Part shown: piece after piece, positions 43,776-54,253 of the stretch
Numbering within the stretch: the stretch's first letter is position 1
Layout of the letters: each line of letters opens with the position of its first letter
Assembly (NCBI GenBank): GCA_004335835.1
Contig: RWJK01000214.1
Span: 1 to 64,000, forward strand
DNA length: 64,000 nucleotides
Reading direction: 5' to 3'
DNA from: Scenedesmus sp. ARA3
Lineage: Eukaryota > Chlorophyta > Chlorophyceae > Sphaeropleales > Scenedesmaceae
Translations under genes and position numbers: made by a program
The notes under the pieces: generated by a model
Databases searched by the model: none
What the model was told of the DNA's origin: nothing
Seen by the model: the letters and a program-made list of their open reading frames with translations, nothing else

Positions 43776-43931
43776 GCAGCAGCAGCAGGGGGTGCGGCCG
43801 GCAGTGGTGGGCGGCGCATCAAGCGTTCTCACGTTGCTCCAAGCAGCAGCAAGAAGCGGCAGTGCACGCTGGCTGCGTGCTGGACCGCAAAGCCGCCTGA
43901 AGTGGAGGATGGAGCCAGCAGGTTCAGCTGA
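38401..43931 (+). CDS. CDT2/DTL-like WD40 substrate receptor of CRL4 ubiquitin ligase
   Basis: Eight exons: 38401-38461, 38535-38653, 38790-38960, 39213-39363, 39656-40210, 40505-40692, 40932-41498, 41676-43931; 1,355 aa, about twice animal DTL. It should dock PCNA-bound CDT1 and other substrates on CUL4-DDB1 during S phase. The WD40 propeller covers about residues 50-460, with ILLWDLRT and VKLWDLRR (WDxR DDB1-docking motifs), DMDGVVKLWD, GHRSDSFCVKSCFSP, SGSSDRRAYIWD and PGHAGEVTAVAWCP in the DTL order. The tail of about 850 aa is dominated by poly-Gln and poly-Ala. It ends in a basic stretch, SSKKRQCTLAACWTAK, that contains a degenerate PIP-box (QxxLxxxW), matching the C-terminal PIP of animal Cdt2. 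Exon 1 is tentative: the acceptor at 38535 was preferred to an in-phase alternative near 38512. The intron 41499-41675 is a stop-free multiple of three. Confidence 0.88.
41499..41675 (+). other. In-frame, stop-free 177-nt intron of CDT2
   Basis: GTGAGT at the left and TTGTTGTGTGCAG at the right mark an intron. Its 177 nt are divisible by three and hold no stop in the CDS frame. Reading through would add 59 residues that are not low-complexity, unlike the flanking tail. Retention would keep the protein in frame. Confidence 0.7.
43860..43883 (+). other. C-terminal PIP-box-like motif of CDT2
   Basis: The codons for QCTLAACW start 23 residues before the stop and follow SSKKR. The pattern is Q, then a hydrophobic residue at +3, then an aromatic at +7, a degenerate PCNA-interacting peptide in the place where animal Cdt2 has one. 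Confidence 0.5.
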
Positions 43932-45304
43932 AGCATGCTGCATGGTGGCTGGCGGCGCCAGCTGGCACACAGCAGTTAGTCAGCAGCAAACACCGTCAGA
44001 ATCTGGCTCCCAAGCCGTGTCAGCATCCACTGCTGGGAATCAACAACCTGTGCAGCGTTGACCAGGAAGCACGGCAAACACACCAGTGACTTTTTGCTGG
44101 TGTTTCGTCAGTGCGACATGCAGCGTTTGTAGGCAGGTGTTACTTGACAGATCAGTTTCATTGCAGTTGCATTTGACATGCCAAGAGCGGCTGACATGAC
44201 ACAGCACAGCCGTGCTTCAGGGCTGCTGCATATCTGGATTGCATATCAAGCTTTGCAAGAACTGCAGTCATGTGCTGTCAACTGTCACCTCAGCCTGGTT
44301 TGTGCACCCGCTGAGTGCTGCCCACTGGATATGCTCTTGGTGATGCCGTCACAGCCAGCCAGGTGTTGCCTCTGATGAATCGACATGGGCAGGGCCTGCC
44401 AACATGCATTACCATTGGGTGACACAGCAGTCAGAGTTCAGTTCACTGATACAGCCTAGGCCATATGTGAATGCAAAGACACACATGGTGCAGCCTGCAA
44501 GTATTGGATGGAGCATACTGGGTGTAGAATGTGTGCTTGATGCTTGGGTGGTGGCAGCCAGTAGCAGCGCATGGGCTGCACGTCCTGTTGAGAATGGCCG
44601 GCCATGAGTGTGTCAGCTTTGCCCACGTCAGCAGTGAAGAATCAGGCAACGCTGCAGTGGTAAGCGTGGTAACAAGAACTAAGTGCTTAAGCAGCAGGGT
44701 GCAGGTGTGATACAGTTTCATTCTAGTGTTGTGCACTCCCGGGGCGTCCCGCCGTCATGGCGCTGTAACGAAGCGATTTTGACGGGTAGTGCACACCAGG
44801 TCACCTGTACGGTTTTTGCCATGGCATGGGTATCTGCGTCTGCCAAACAGTGTTTGTGGCGTCAGTTGCACACATGTGCGCAGCCACAGGTGTGTCTCAC
44901 GCTGCAATGCTACAACATGGCTGCTGCTACTTGCGGCGGCATTGCACAGATGATGCTTGCCAGCTCACTCGAGCCACGCAGCCATGAACCTGCTACCTAA
45001 AACCAGAGAAAAGCAACATATCTGCTGCGCATGGGACTCTGCAATAAACACTGCAATAAACGAAGTGTGCCTCCCAGTGTGCCTCTGATTGTTGCTCAGT
45101 CGCCGGCGCCATCTGCATACATGTGACTGGGGGCACCCACGTGGCACATGCCACGTGGCACTGCAATGGCGGCGCAGCAGCCTTGCGTGGCTGACATTTT
45201 GCTTCAGCCCTGCTAGGAAACAGCAGAGTTAGATGCGGGTGAAGGACTGCTGCCTTGGCTACGTTGTTTTGCAAAATCAGATGCACCTGGCTGGTTTGAA
45301 AAGC
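43932..45304. other. Intergenic, CDT2 to U6
   Basis: About 1.4 kb without a supported gene. A TGTAA at 44764-44768 could end the CDT2 transcript with an 833-nt 3' UTR. I see nothing else here. Confidence 0.45.
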
Positions 45305-45359
45305 AAAACAACGTTGGAACCTTTTCCCGATTTGTGCGTGTCATCCTTGCGCAGGGGCC

Positions 45360-45391
<32 letters not shown>

Positions 45392-45409
45392 ACAGATGTC
45401 CCGAAGGAC
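45305..45409 (-). ncRNA. U6: U6 spliceosomal snRNA
   Basis: The minus strand reads from GTCCTTCGGGACATCTG through AAAATTGGAACGATACAGAG, the ACAGAGA box (45376-45370), the AGC triad (45364-45362), CATGGCCCCTGCGCAAGGATGACACG and GGTTCCAACGTTGTTTT, matching plant-type U6 almost base for base over about 105 nt. Runs of four T on the minus strand (45308-45305 and 45302-45299) are Pol III terminators. U6 forms the catalytic centre of the spliceosome with U2. The 5' end is set by the GTCC...GGAC capping stem-loop. A TATA-like element lies about 25 bp upstream. The copy shows no obvious damage, so it is probably functional. Confidence 0.97.
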
Positions 45410-45430
45410 AACAAACCGGCGGTCAGACAG

Positions 45431-45440
45431 GTATATGTAC
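45431..45440 (-). promoter_or_regulatory. TATA-like element of the U6 gene
   Basis: On the minus strand the sequence is GTACATATAC, about 22-31 bp upstream of the U6 5' end. This is the spacing used by Pol III snRNA promoters with an external TATA box. Confidence 0.65.
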
Positions 45441-45472
45441 CCTGGCGGGATGGGGGCATGTTACTCGACGGT

Positions 45473-45486
45473 GTGGCAGCTGCCAC
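45473..45486. promoter_or_regulatory. Perfect 14-bp palindrome upstream of U6
   Basis: GTGGCAGCTGCCAC is its own reverse complement and lies 64-77 bp upstream of the U6 start, where snRNA promoters carry their upstream/proximal sequence element. It overlaps CACGTCA. The canonical plant USE is not visible, so this is only a candidate element. Confidence 0.35.
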
Positions 45487-46397
45487 GTCATAGTTCGGAC
45501 GAAAGGCAATGCCCGCAACAGCGGCCTTTTAACCTCGAAACAACAAAGCAATAGGTACGAGCATTGTAAATCAGGCAGCGGGGTGCAGCCAAAGTGCTGC
45601 GAATCGGAGACAGGACTCATACAGAGACAGCAGCAGACAGTGCCACTGTGTATGCTTGGCTGCCTCATGCATACCAAGGTTGGCACATCACACATGCTGA
45701 TTGACTGAGGTCATCATATTGAATGAAAATACACATCCAGCCGTTGCATCGGAAAACCTCAAGCGCCTGGGAAGGGACACAGCGCTGCTTGAATGCACAG
45801 GTGGCCACCATGATGGAATGTGCGCAATGCAGCAATGCAGCGGCTGTGTTACATGCACTCTAACACTGCCGGCCAATGAAGGCAGAAGCAAGCTGCAAAT
45901 ATCAACCCCAGGCTGATGCCCAGCTGCCAGATGTCCCTGCTGCCATCCTGCCAATCCTGCAGGGGCCAGCAGCAACTACTAGTTGCCTAGTAGGCCACCT
46001 TGAGGAGAACGATCACACAAAATAAAGCAGCAGGGCTTGCATCCACCAGGTGTCACACTCACGTGTCCCGTGTCACAGCAGCTGCCACCAAGAATCTCAG
46101 GCACTGCCCAGGGGGGGGGGGGCATGCTCTGGCATACTGCAACGCTTGAGGCACTGGCCCCATCGAGCAACGAATCGCTCCGTACCCACACCCGTCAACA
46201 GTAACACTCATGCTAGGTATGGCTGCCAGCTTGCAGCTGGGTGTCGGCCTGCATATTGCAGCAGCCCTCAGCCATGCTCACTATGGTGCAGCAATGTGCT
46301 GCAGGGGCGCGCTTGCCCTGTCAAGAGCAGTGCTTGCCCCTCACGCCTCAAGCCAAAGTAATTAAACTGTTGCTGCTGGTCAGTGTCCCTGCGATGA

Positions 46398-47068
46398 TCA
46401 CAGCTTGCTGGCTGGCTGGTTGAGTGCTGCAATGACCTGGCGTGCTGCGCGCTCTCCTGTCTCCAGGGCTGCCTGTACGCAGGGGTTGACCGAGGTGTGG
46501 GTCGCCTCGCCTGCAAGCAGCAACGCAGCAGCAGCAAGCAGGCAGGTGCAGCGCATGCGGCCGTACTGTGAGCCGCAGCACGCAAGCAGGCAACCACATG
46601 AATCGTACAACTGCCGTGTATGATCCTGTGCAATCCAGGTCAGCAGTGCAGCCGTGCAAGTACTGTCTGGGCGCACAAGGCCTACCAAAGCAGCCCACAT
46701 GCCTAAACAACTGCTGCCATCCGCGCCGGCAGCGACACAACCACCACCTCTCAACAGCTGCTGCTAGGCCGCATATGCGCACCTGCAAAGAATATGGTGC
46801 CAGCCACGGGTGCCGCTAGCGCCTCCCTATCCCCGTCCTCAGCGCCAAAGGAGGGGAAGCTGTAAGCGCCGCCCACCCACTGCTCCTGAGCCCAGTCAAA
46901 CACGTGCGCTTTGGCGTATGCTGATGTGGCAGGCTGCGGGTCTGTGCTGCTGCCAAAGATCTGGTCCAGCTGCGCCAGGAACTTCTGCACTGCTGCCTCA
47001 GCGCCCATGCCAGCCAGGGCATCAGCGCGCGGCCCAGCAAGGAAGCCTGCGGCAGCAGCAGCAGCAGC

Positions 47069-47102
<34 letters not shown>

Positions 47103-49193
47103 ACGAAGCACCATAGTGGGTAGGCGGGACTCCTAATGCTAGTCATAGCTGCTGCTATCCGCCTTTTGCCAATCACCTGCTGGTGCATGGCTGCACATGC
47201 ACGGTCGTAGTTTGTAATACATGTGGCAGCTGCCGAGCAACAAGCCATGACGCTGGTGACAGCCGCATATGAAGCACTAAGAGCTCCTGCAGCTGGCTAC
47301 TCACCCACTACTGCATGCAGGTGCTTGTTTGCCTCGTCGATGACGGCGTGCTGCGTCATCCAGAACTCCGGAACAAAGCTGTGCGTGCAGATGACGTCAT
47401 ACAGCCGCTCAGGCCAGAAGCGCTTGTTGAAGGCGATGATGATCTGCAGTGCCAGCAGCATCAGCAGCAGAAGCAGCACACCACAGCATGAGACCTGCCG
47501 GTGTCTCTCCAGCAAGAACACTGACAGAACAATCCTTGTTGAAGCAACACAGCTGCACCACAGCATGATCAGCAAATGTGTTGCCGCCCACTATGTGCTG
47601 CTGTGGGGGCACAGCTACTAGCGTAATACGCTGCCGCCCGCCCACCACCCACCTTGGCAGCATTGCCGAACCGCAGCCGCTTGATGGCTGCTGCCTTCGG
47701 CTCAGGCAGTGCCGGGATGAAGCTGATGCGGCCCTGCTGCAGCACTGCCAGCGAGGCTGTGATCACCACCTTGCGCGCACCCAGCCGCAGGCCGTTTGGC
47801 CCCGTCAGCAGTGCGCCTGCGGGGCTGTAGGTGATGCTGGTGATGGGGCAGCCGGTGCGGACGGTGAGGCCGGCCCGCAGGCCGTCTACTAGTGCTGACA
47901 TGGGCTTGTCCAGGATGAGGTACGTCTCACCAGAGTCCCACCTGGCGGCAGCGGCAGAGCATGGAGGGGCGCGGCATGCTGAGGTGGGACGCATGGAGTG
48001 AGCAAGAACTGCAATGTGGGTACTGCGGCCAGCAAGTGCCTGGCATAACTGTTGCTGTGCTGCTACACCCAGGTGCCGCCTCTGCCACTCACTTGTTGTT
48101 CTCAGTGATCATCTCCCGCAGCCCCAGCGTCTGCACACTGCAGCCAAAGTCATTGGCGTAGCACACGTCAGCCACCTCCATCTGCAGCTCGCTGGCGCCC
48201 TTGCTGCGCAGCCACTGCTCGGCGCTGACGTCCCTGCCTGGAGGGGGCGGCGCCTCGTCACCCACATGGTCAAACATGTCGTGCAGCTGATGGCAACGGC
48301 GTGTGCAGCAAGGGAGGGGCAAAGCAGGAGACCAACGACAGCAAGTGAGGTTCTGCTCGTCGGCTCTGAGTGACGCATCAAACTCAAAGAGGCTTTCAGC
48401 TGCGATGTCAGGCAGCTGGCAGCACTTTCAAGTTGCGATGACATGAGCACACTATGGTAGTACATCATGCAGCCAATTGCCAGCGCCCGCATCCATGTGG
48501 CGTGTGATCGCTGGATGCATGCGTCGCCTTAGTCCTGCAGCTGCTGACACCAATTGCTGAACCAGCCAGCCAGCCAGCCAGCCAGCCAGGCCCCCCCACC
48601 AGCCAGCCAGTGCTGCGCCTCACCTCGTCCACCTCCTTGGCCACGCCCTCATTGTCTGTCAGCCGCTGCTCCTTGCCAAAGTACCAGAAGTCGGGCCAGG
48701 GCTTCTCAGTGGCCTGCAGGCCGTGCTGCTGCATGACCTCCGTCAGCTTGGAGTTGGCGCCATGCACAAACTCCGGCCCAACCTCAATGGGCCACCCGGT
48801 GAAGCCATGCAGCTGCAGACAGCATACACAGCATGTGAGGCTGCAGCAGGTGCTACACTACTGCAACTGCTGTTCAGCAGGCAGTTGCTGATGGGAAAAT
48901 CAAGAGCCTGGTGCATGCAGCACAGCACCACTGCCAACACATGCAGCTGGGGTGACTGCCACTGCTGCAGCATGCTTGTCCCTGCAAGGCCATTCACGTG
49001 TTTGTATTGCATATGGGACGCCAGAGACTAGCAAGCACCGCCCCACCTGTCGAATGCGCCCACCAACATGATTTTGAGCCTCCACCACCAGCACATCGGG
49101 GTACTGCTGCCTCAGCTGCTGGGCTGCGTACAGGCCGGCTGCACCTGCTCCTATCACAATGACACTGTGGTAGCTGTCTACTTTGTTAGCCAT
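46398..49193 (-). CDS. FAD-dependent polyamine/amine oxidase-like, peroxisomal (C-terminal SKL)
   Basis: Seven exons: 49193-49047, 48812-48624, 48286-48093, 47941-47653, 47443-47305, 47046-46783, 46510-46398; 444 aa. The N-terminal VIGAGAAGLYAA (GxGxxG at 15-20) and VVEAQNHVGGRIR are the FAD Rossmann signatures of the flavin amine oxidase family. GPEFVHG, VVITASLAVLQQGRISF and the C-terminal GEATHTSVNPCVQAALETGERAA complete the FAD fold. The protein ends in SKL, a canonical PTS1, which argues for import into peroxisomes like the plant back-converting polyamine oxidases. It would oxidise spermine, spermidine or a related amine and release H2O2; the exact substrate is unproven. The acceptor of exon 6 is preceded by a CTG-rich tract. 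An intron between exons 2 and 3 holds a CCAG microsatellite. Confidence 0.92.
47053..47100. repeat. CAG run (CTG on sense) before an oxidase acceptor
   Basis: Five CAG, one CGG and ten CAG units on the plus strand. On the gene's sense strand this is a CTG tract that ends 6 bases before exon 6 (starts 47046). Confidence 0.9.
48563..48610. repeat. CCAG/AGCC tetranucleotide microsatellite
   Basis: About eight imperfect AGCC units with a short CCCCCCC interruption, inside the oxidase intron 48287-48623. Confidence 0.8.
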
Positions 49194-49562
49194 CGTGCTC
49201 CTCGCTGCTGCTTTCGGGGTTGCTGGCTGCAAATGCTTCAGTCGGGGATCACTGCGTGTTTTTGCGCACAGCATACGTTTCTTTACACACTATTAAAGCT
49301 GACTTTGAGTGGACGTGCCAACTTGCTGTTGTTACACTACGTGCGTGCTGGTTGACGTGCCTGGTTACTTGCGGACCGGACCGGCGGCTGTGATGATCCA
49401 CAGCAGCAATCATGAGCGCTTATACAAACTTACCGAAATCAACATCATTTTTCTACTGCAGCTGCCTGCTGCTGGCCACCCGACGATGAATGTGCCGGGA
49501 CTGGTCAAACACAGTCAAGCCATCACCACTCCTGCTGCATCCAGGCAAACTACAAGTCTGCA
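49194..49562. other. Intergenic, oxidase promoter and DNAAF1 3' side
   Basis: A 369-bp gap between two minus-strand genes. On the minus strand TGTAA motifs lie at 49332-49336 and 49275-49279, about 230 and 285 nt past the DNAAF1 stop. The oxidase promoter must overlap this 3' region. Confidence 0.5.
49332..49336 (-). terminator. TGTAA poly(A) signal (DNAAF1)
   Basis: TTACA on the plus strand, about 230 nt downstream of the minus-strand stop at 49563. Confidence 0.45.
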
Positions 49563-52500
49563 TCAGTCCAAGTCGTACAGACCACCATGCTCCTGCGAAA
49601 GCCTTCCAGCTGCCTGCTGTTTCCGATCGCATGGCGCACCCAACGCCCTGCCACTGCCACCTGTTGCGCTGCTGCTGGTGCCTGAACCATCTGCGCTGAA
49701 GCTGCTGCACCCAGCCAGCTGTGCCTGCCTGCTGCTGCCAGCACCAGCATCACCATGCCCCGACCAAGAGCCCATTACTGCTTGCCGAGCCTGCGCCAGG
49801 CTGTCCGAATCCTGCCGCATGCTGGCCTCAACATGGTAGTAGCTGTCCTCTGGCTCCTCCCCTGCTGCTGCTGCAGAGGCAGCTACAGCCGCTGCACTGC
49901 TGCTGCTAGCACCCGCCATGCCACCAGATGTGCTCCGGCTGGCCAGCACCACCCTCCGCGCCTGAGCAAGCAGGTCGCCGCTGCCGCTGGGACTAGCAGG
50001 CCTGCCAGCTGCTCCCAAGCTGTGGTGAGACAACAGCTGCCGCGTCTGCAAGCTCTGCAGTCCAGAAGGGCTGCTAGGGGTTGCTGCGGCAGCTGCTGCA
50101 GCAGCTGCGGCTGCTGCTCCACTGCCCTGCCACCTGCTGCCACGCAGGCCTGCACTGGGCTGCGCGCTGTCGTCGCTGCCAGCATAGCTTGCGTGTGGAG
50201 CAGCAGCGCTGCCCGCCTCGCCGCTGCTGAGGTGCGTGGCAGCCAGCAGCTGCCGTGCTGCCACCAGAGGAGGCACCTGCCTTGCTGAGTCCTCGCGTAG
50301 TGACAAAGGAGCTGGATCCAGGTCGTGAACCTCATCATCAATGCCAATATCATCCGCTGCTGCTGCTGCTGCCACTGCATCTAGCCGTGAGCTGGGGTGC
50401 ATCTCTGGCTCTGACGCCTCCAGCGCAGCAGACAGGAATGCTGTCCTCCCACCAGCCATGCTCAAAGGCCCCGCTGCTGCTTCCTGGCCATAGTCATGCT
50501 GCGTGCCGCCCTGCAGCAGCATGCTGTCACTGTCCTGCGGTGGCAGCAGCTGCTGCTGCTGCATGCCTGGAGCCCTGCTGCTGCTGCTGCTCAGCTGCCC
50601 CGCGCCAGCACTGGGCCCTATGCTGCTTGCACTTCTGGCTGCTGTGTGAGCAGTGTGGCGAGTGCTGGGGCCAGCAGCAGCAGCAGCAGGTGTTAGGTCT
50701 GCTGCACTGTCAAACCCTACTGACCCGACAGCGTCGCTGTCATCATCGCTGTCCTGCCTCAGCAGCGCATCAGAGTCCACCTCTGAGGGCTGCTCCTGGT
50801 GGTGCTGCTGCTGGCCCTGCTGCTGCTGCTGTTGCTGCAGCACCATGTGCCAGTACTCCTGCTCCTGCTCATCTGCAAACTGCGCACTGGCGGAGTCGCG
50901 CCGCTGAAGTGTTGCCACGGCCCCGCTCTGCTGGCTGCCGCCCGCTGAGTATAGTGCGCCGCTCGCCGCTAGCATTGCACTGTCATGGCTGCGCCTGCGT
51001 GCCACGTATGGCGCTGCATTCATTGCTGAGTCACCATCAGAGCCCCTGCTGCCCCGCCAGCGCCGCTGTGGGCTGGCCTCCAAGTTACTTAGGTTATGTG
51101 CAGCTGCAGCTGTTCCTGCAGCACCAGCAGCTGCATTGCTGCCACTTGCAGCAGCCCCTGCTGCTTGCTGCTGCTGCGCTGCAGCAGCAGCGCCCACAGC
51201 ACGAGCAAAGCCACGTGAGAAGCTGGGGCCAGCCACTGGGAGGATGCCCCTGCCAGGTGTTGCAGCGGAGCTGGTGCTGTCCTCCGCATCATCCAGCGTC
51301 ATAGCTGAGTCTGCGAGGCTGGCCGGTGCAGCAGGCGGCCACTGCGCAGCTGCTGCTGCGCTGCTTGCTGCAGCTGGTGACTGCAGCCCTGGACCAGGGC
51401 TGCTGGGGCCTGCTGCATCTGGGGCACCTGCAACTGCAGATGACCCGGCAGCATCTGCTGCGGGGATGCTGCCAGGTGAGGGAGGCTGCTGCTGGTGGTG
51501 GCCTGTACCTGCAGCAGCTGCCTCAGCCTCCTGGCGCTGCCCAAGCTCCAGCGCCTTGTCCCACAGGGACTTGTACCAGGGGCCACCCCACGCCTGCAGG
51601 AAGCGACACTTGCCAGGTTTTGGTACAGAAGGGATGATGTTTCTGCTGCATGGATAACAGCAGAGCATAGAACGAGCACACAGCAAGCAGGTGATGTCAA
51701 GCACTGCAGCCAGCCAGCAAGCCGCATTGCCACTACAGGAGACTCACCGGGCCCCGCTGCGCATTTGCGCTGTTGCTTGGCAGCAGCTGCCTGGAGCTGC
51801 CTGCTTCTGTGGCAGCTGCTGCTGTGCCAGCACCAGTGACATCAGCCAGCCAATCCCCCTGCATAAGCCCAGCCTCCTGTAGCTGTTGCTGCTGCTGCTC
51901 AGGAAACATAGGCAGCACTTGTTGCTGCTGCTGCTCTTCTTGCTGACTGCCCCAATGATTGTGCTGTGCAGCTGTTGTTTGCTGAGGGTTTGTGGCGGCG
52001 GCCGAGCTGGTCTGGGCTTCAGAGGCAGCAGCAGCAGAGATATCTGCTGACAGGGCAACCAGGCTACTGCCTGCTGCTCCCCCCTGCTGTGTTGTCTCTG
52101 CCTGCGCGTCCTGCGAGCCCAGCATGCTTGTTGTAGCAGTGCCATTGTCCTGCTCAGCTGCTGCATCCGCTGAAGCTGCTGCTGCTGCATATTGTTTCTT
52201 CAACTGCTTCTGCGCGATGTAGCTTGCAGGCAGGCCTTCGTCATCACTGTCGCTCTCGCCTGCAAGGCGCAAGCACAGCATTTACAAAGGGTCATTGATC
52301 AGTAAGCGCACAAAACCCAAGGCTCTTGACTGACGATGAAAAGTGGCGTGCTCCCGCAGCACAGTACACAAGCAGTAGGACACAACTACAGCGAGCTGCA
52401 CAGGCTGTATGTGTGCTTCGCACCTGGCGGCACAGCCCTGAACCGCATGGGATCATGCGGTGGCGCTGGTGCTGCCCGTGCTGCTGCCACCATGGCGTCA

Positions 52501-54253
52501 AAGTTGTTGCGCTGCTGCTGTGCTGCTGCGGCAGCTTCGCTGCGGATGGCCTGCCGCTCAGCGGCCTCTGCAGGAATGCCACCCTGGCGGCAGCAGGCGC
52601 AGAAACGTGGCAGGCAGGCAGCTCAGCAGCGTGGTACCAGCCGTGCAAGCAGCGCACGCTATGGAGCAGAGCGCAACATATGCCTGGCGTCGCTGCAGAT
52701 GAGCACGTATGCCATGCCTGCTTGCTTGCTGGTGAGCTGGCGTGCCTGCGTGCTTGCTTGCCTGCGGCCATGCATGTGCTAAGCCAGGGGCTTGAAGGCC
52801 TGAGCCGGCTCACCTGCATGAATGCTGCGGCCAGGCGCCTGTCCTGGTCTGCCACTGGTGCATCATCAAGGTAGTTGAGCTGCGGCATGGAGGACACCAC
52901 CACCTTGCGGTAATGCCTGCAAGCAGCAGCATAAGTAACCGGAATGAGTGGTTTGAGAGTGGGTGGACTTGATGGTACAATTGTTGGGTTGTCCAGCATC
53001 GCCAAACACCACAACGCGGTGCCAGACACCAGCGCACAGTATGCAGCACTGTTGAGAAACCCAACAGTGTAGCCGCTGCCTGGGTGACTCAAGAAGCACG
53101 CTGCATCTCAGCTGCATGCTCAAAGCTTTGCTGCAAGGAGTCATGCGTAATCAACACTCACTTGACCAGGCTGACCAGTGGGTTGCCCTGCAGCTTCAGC
53201 AGCGCCAGCGGCAGGCCTGCCAGCAGCGTCAACGCGGCAGGCTCGCAGAGTTTGTTCCTGCAAGAAAGAGACAAGCAGCAGCAACAACGTAAAGAGTCCA
53301 GATGCAGACGTACAGAGATGTTGCTTGCCCGTGCGCACACGACACAGCAGTGGCGGCAATGCTAGCAGGCAGGCAATTGAAGCAGCTGCTACTGCACTAC
53401 CAAGAAAGCACGCAGGAACTGCAACAGAGCAGTGCTTGCAGCACATGTTGCTGCTCACCCGCTGAGGTCCAGTGTAACCAGGCTGCTGCACTGCTCCAGC
53501 TGCTGTATGTCTGCCGCTGTGGCGAGCTGGTTGTTCGCCAGCACCAGCGTGCGCAGGCGCTGCAGCTGAGAGAGGCCCTCCACTGTGCTGATGCGGTTGT
53601 CTGACAGGTCCAGCGTCTCTAGCTGCACCAGGGCCTCTAACCCGCAGATGCGCTGGATGAGATTCTTGCCAAGGTACAAGCTGTGCAGGTTGACCAGAGC
53701 ATCCAGCCCCTGGATGGCTGAGATGGCATTGCTCTCCAAGTACAGCGTCTTGAGCCCTGTGTAAGCCTGGCCAACAGGGAAGAGACAGCGCAGCGCCAGA
53801 GACGATTCGATAATCAGCTGTTCTGCACCAGAAGCCCTCATAGCAATTGGTTAAAGCACATGTGTGCTCTTTGTTCAGTCGGTGGCTGTGTTACGCCAGC
53901 AGCACAGTATCCGCACCTCCAGGTTCTCCAGGACCTCAATGGCCTTGCACTGAAGGTATAGCACATCATTGAGCTCTGGGCAGCTGGTGTACCTGATTCA
54001 AGAAGTAAAAGAGAATACCCGTGTAAGGCTTTGTCTTACATCACGCTAATATCATGCGCATGAGCCACTGAACCCACAGCCACTGAACCAACAGCAGCAG
54101 TTGCATCAGCAGTAGCCAGAACAACCCTGGCCATGCACGAGCTCGCTGCTTTGATGGGATCTTAGCAGCATTACAACTTGCTGCTACTTACAGTTTATGA
54201 TCCTTGCATATCTGCTTCAGGCTCTCAGGCGTGAGCTTGAACGAGCCATCCAT
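49563..54253 (-). CDS. ODA7: Dynein axonemal assembly factor 1 (DNAAF1/LRRC50, ODA7 orthologue)
   Basis: Eight exons: 54253-54192, 53992-53917, 53766-53459, 53257-53162, 52916-52814, 52583-52424, 52259-51748, 51593-49563; 1,115 aa. The N-terminus MDGSFKLTPESLKQICKDHKL and the order of leucine-rich repeats (YTGLKTLYLESNAI, LVNLHSLYLGKNLI, LVQLETLDLSDNRI, LQRLRTLVLANNQL, SSLVTLDLSG) followed by QLNYLDDAPV and the GGIPAEAAERQ helix match DNAAF1. This cytoplasmic factor preassembles outer (and some inner) dynein arms for motile cilia. The last exon adds about 680 residues of Ala, Ser, Gln and Gly-rich low complexity beginning AWGGPWYKSLWDKALEL. The acceptor of this exon is inferred from phase and pyrimidines. 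Its presence implies a flagellate life stage in this alga. Confidence 0.92.

Larger units (their letters stand above)
45410..46397. other. Intergenic, U6 promoter side to polyamine-oxidase 3' end
   Basis: This holds the U6 promoter (45410 to about 45490) and, from the right, the 3' UTR of the minus-strand oxidase. On the minus strand a TGTAA (45849-45853) lies 545 nt past that stop. A run of 12 G lies at 46111-46122. No coding exon is supported. Confidence 0.5.

Noticed and set aside
46111..46122. Run of 12 G as a structural element
   Set aside because: A single homopolymer without further G-tracts nearby. It may be a sequencing or assembly artefact.
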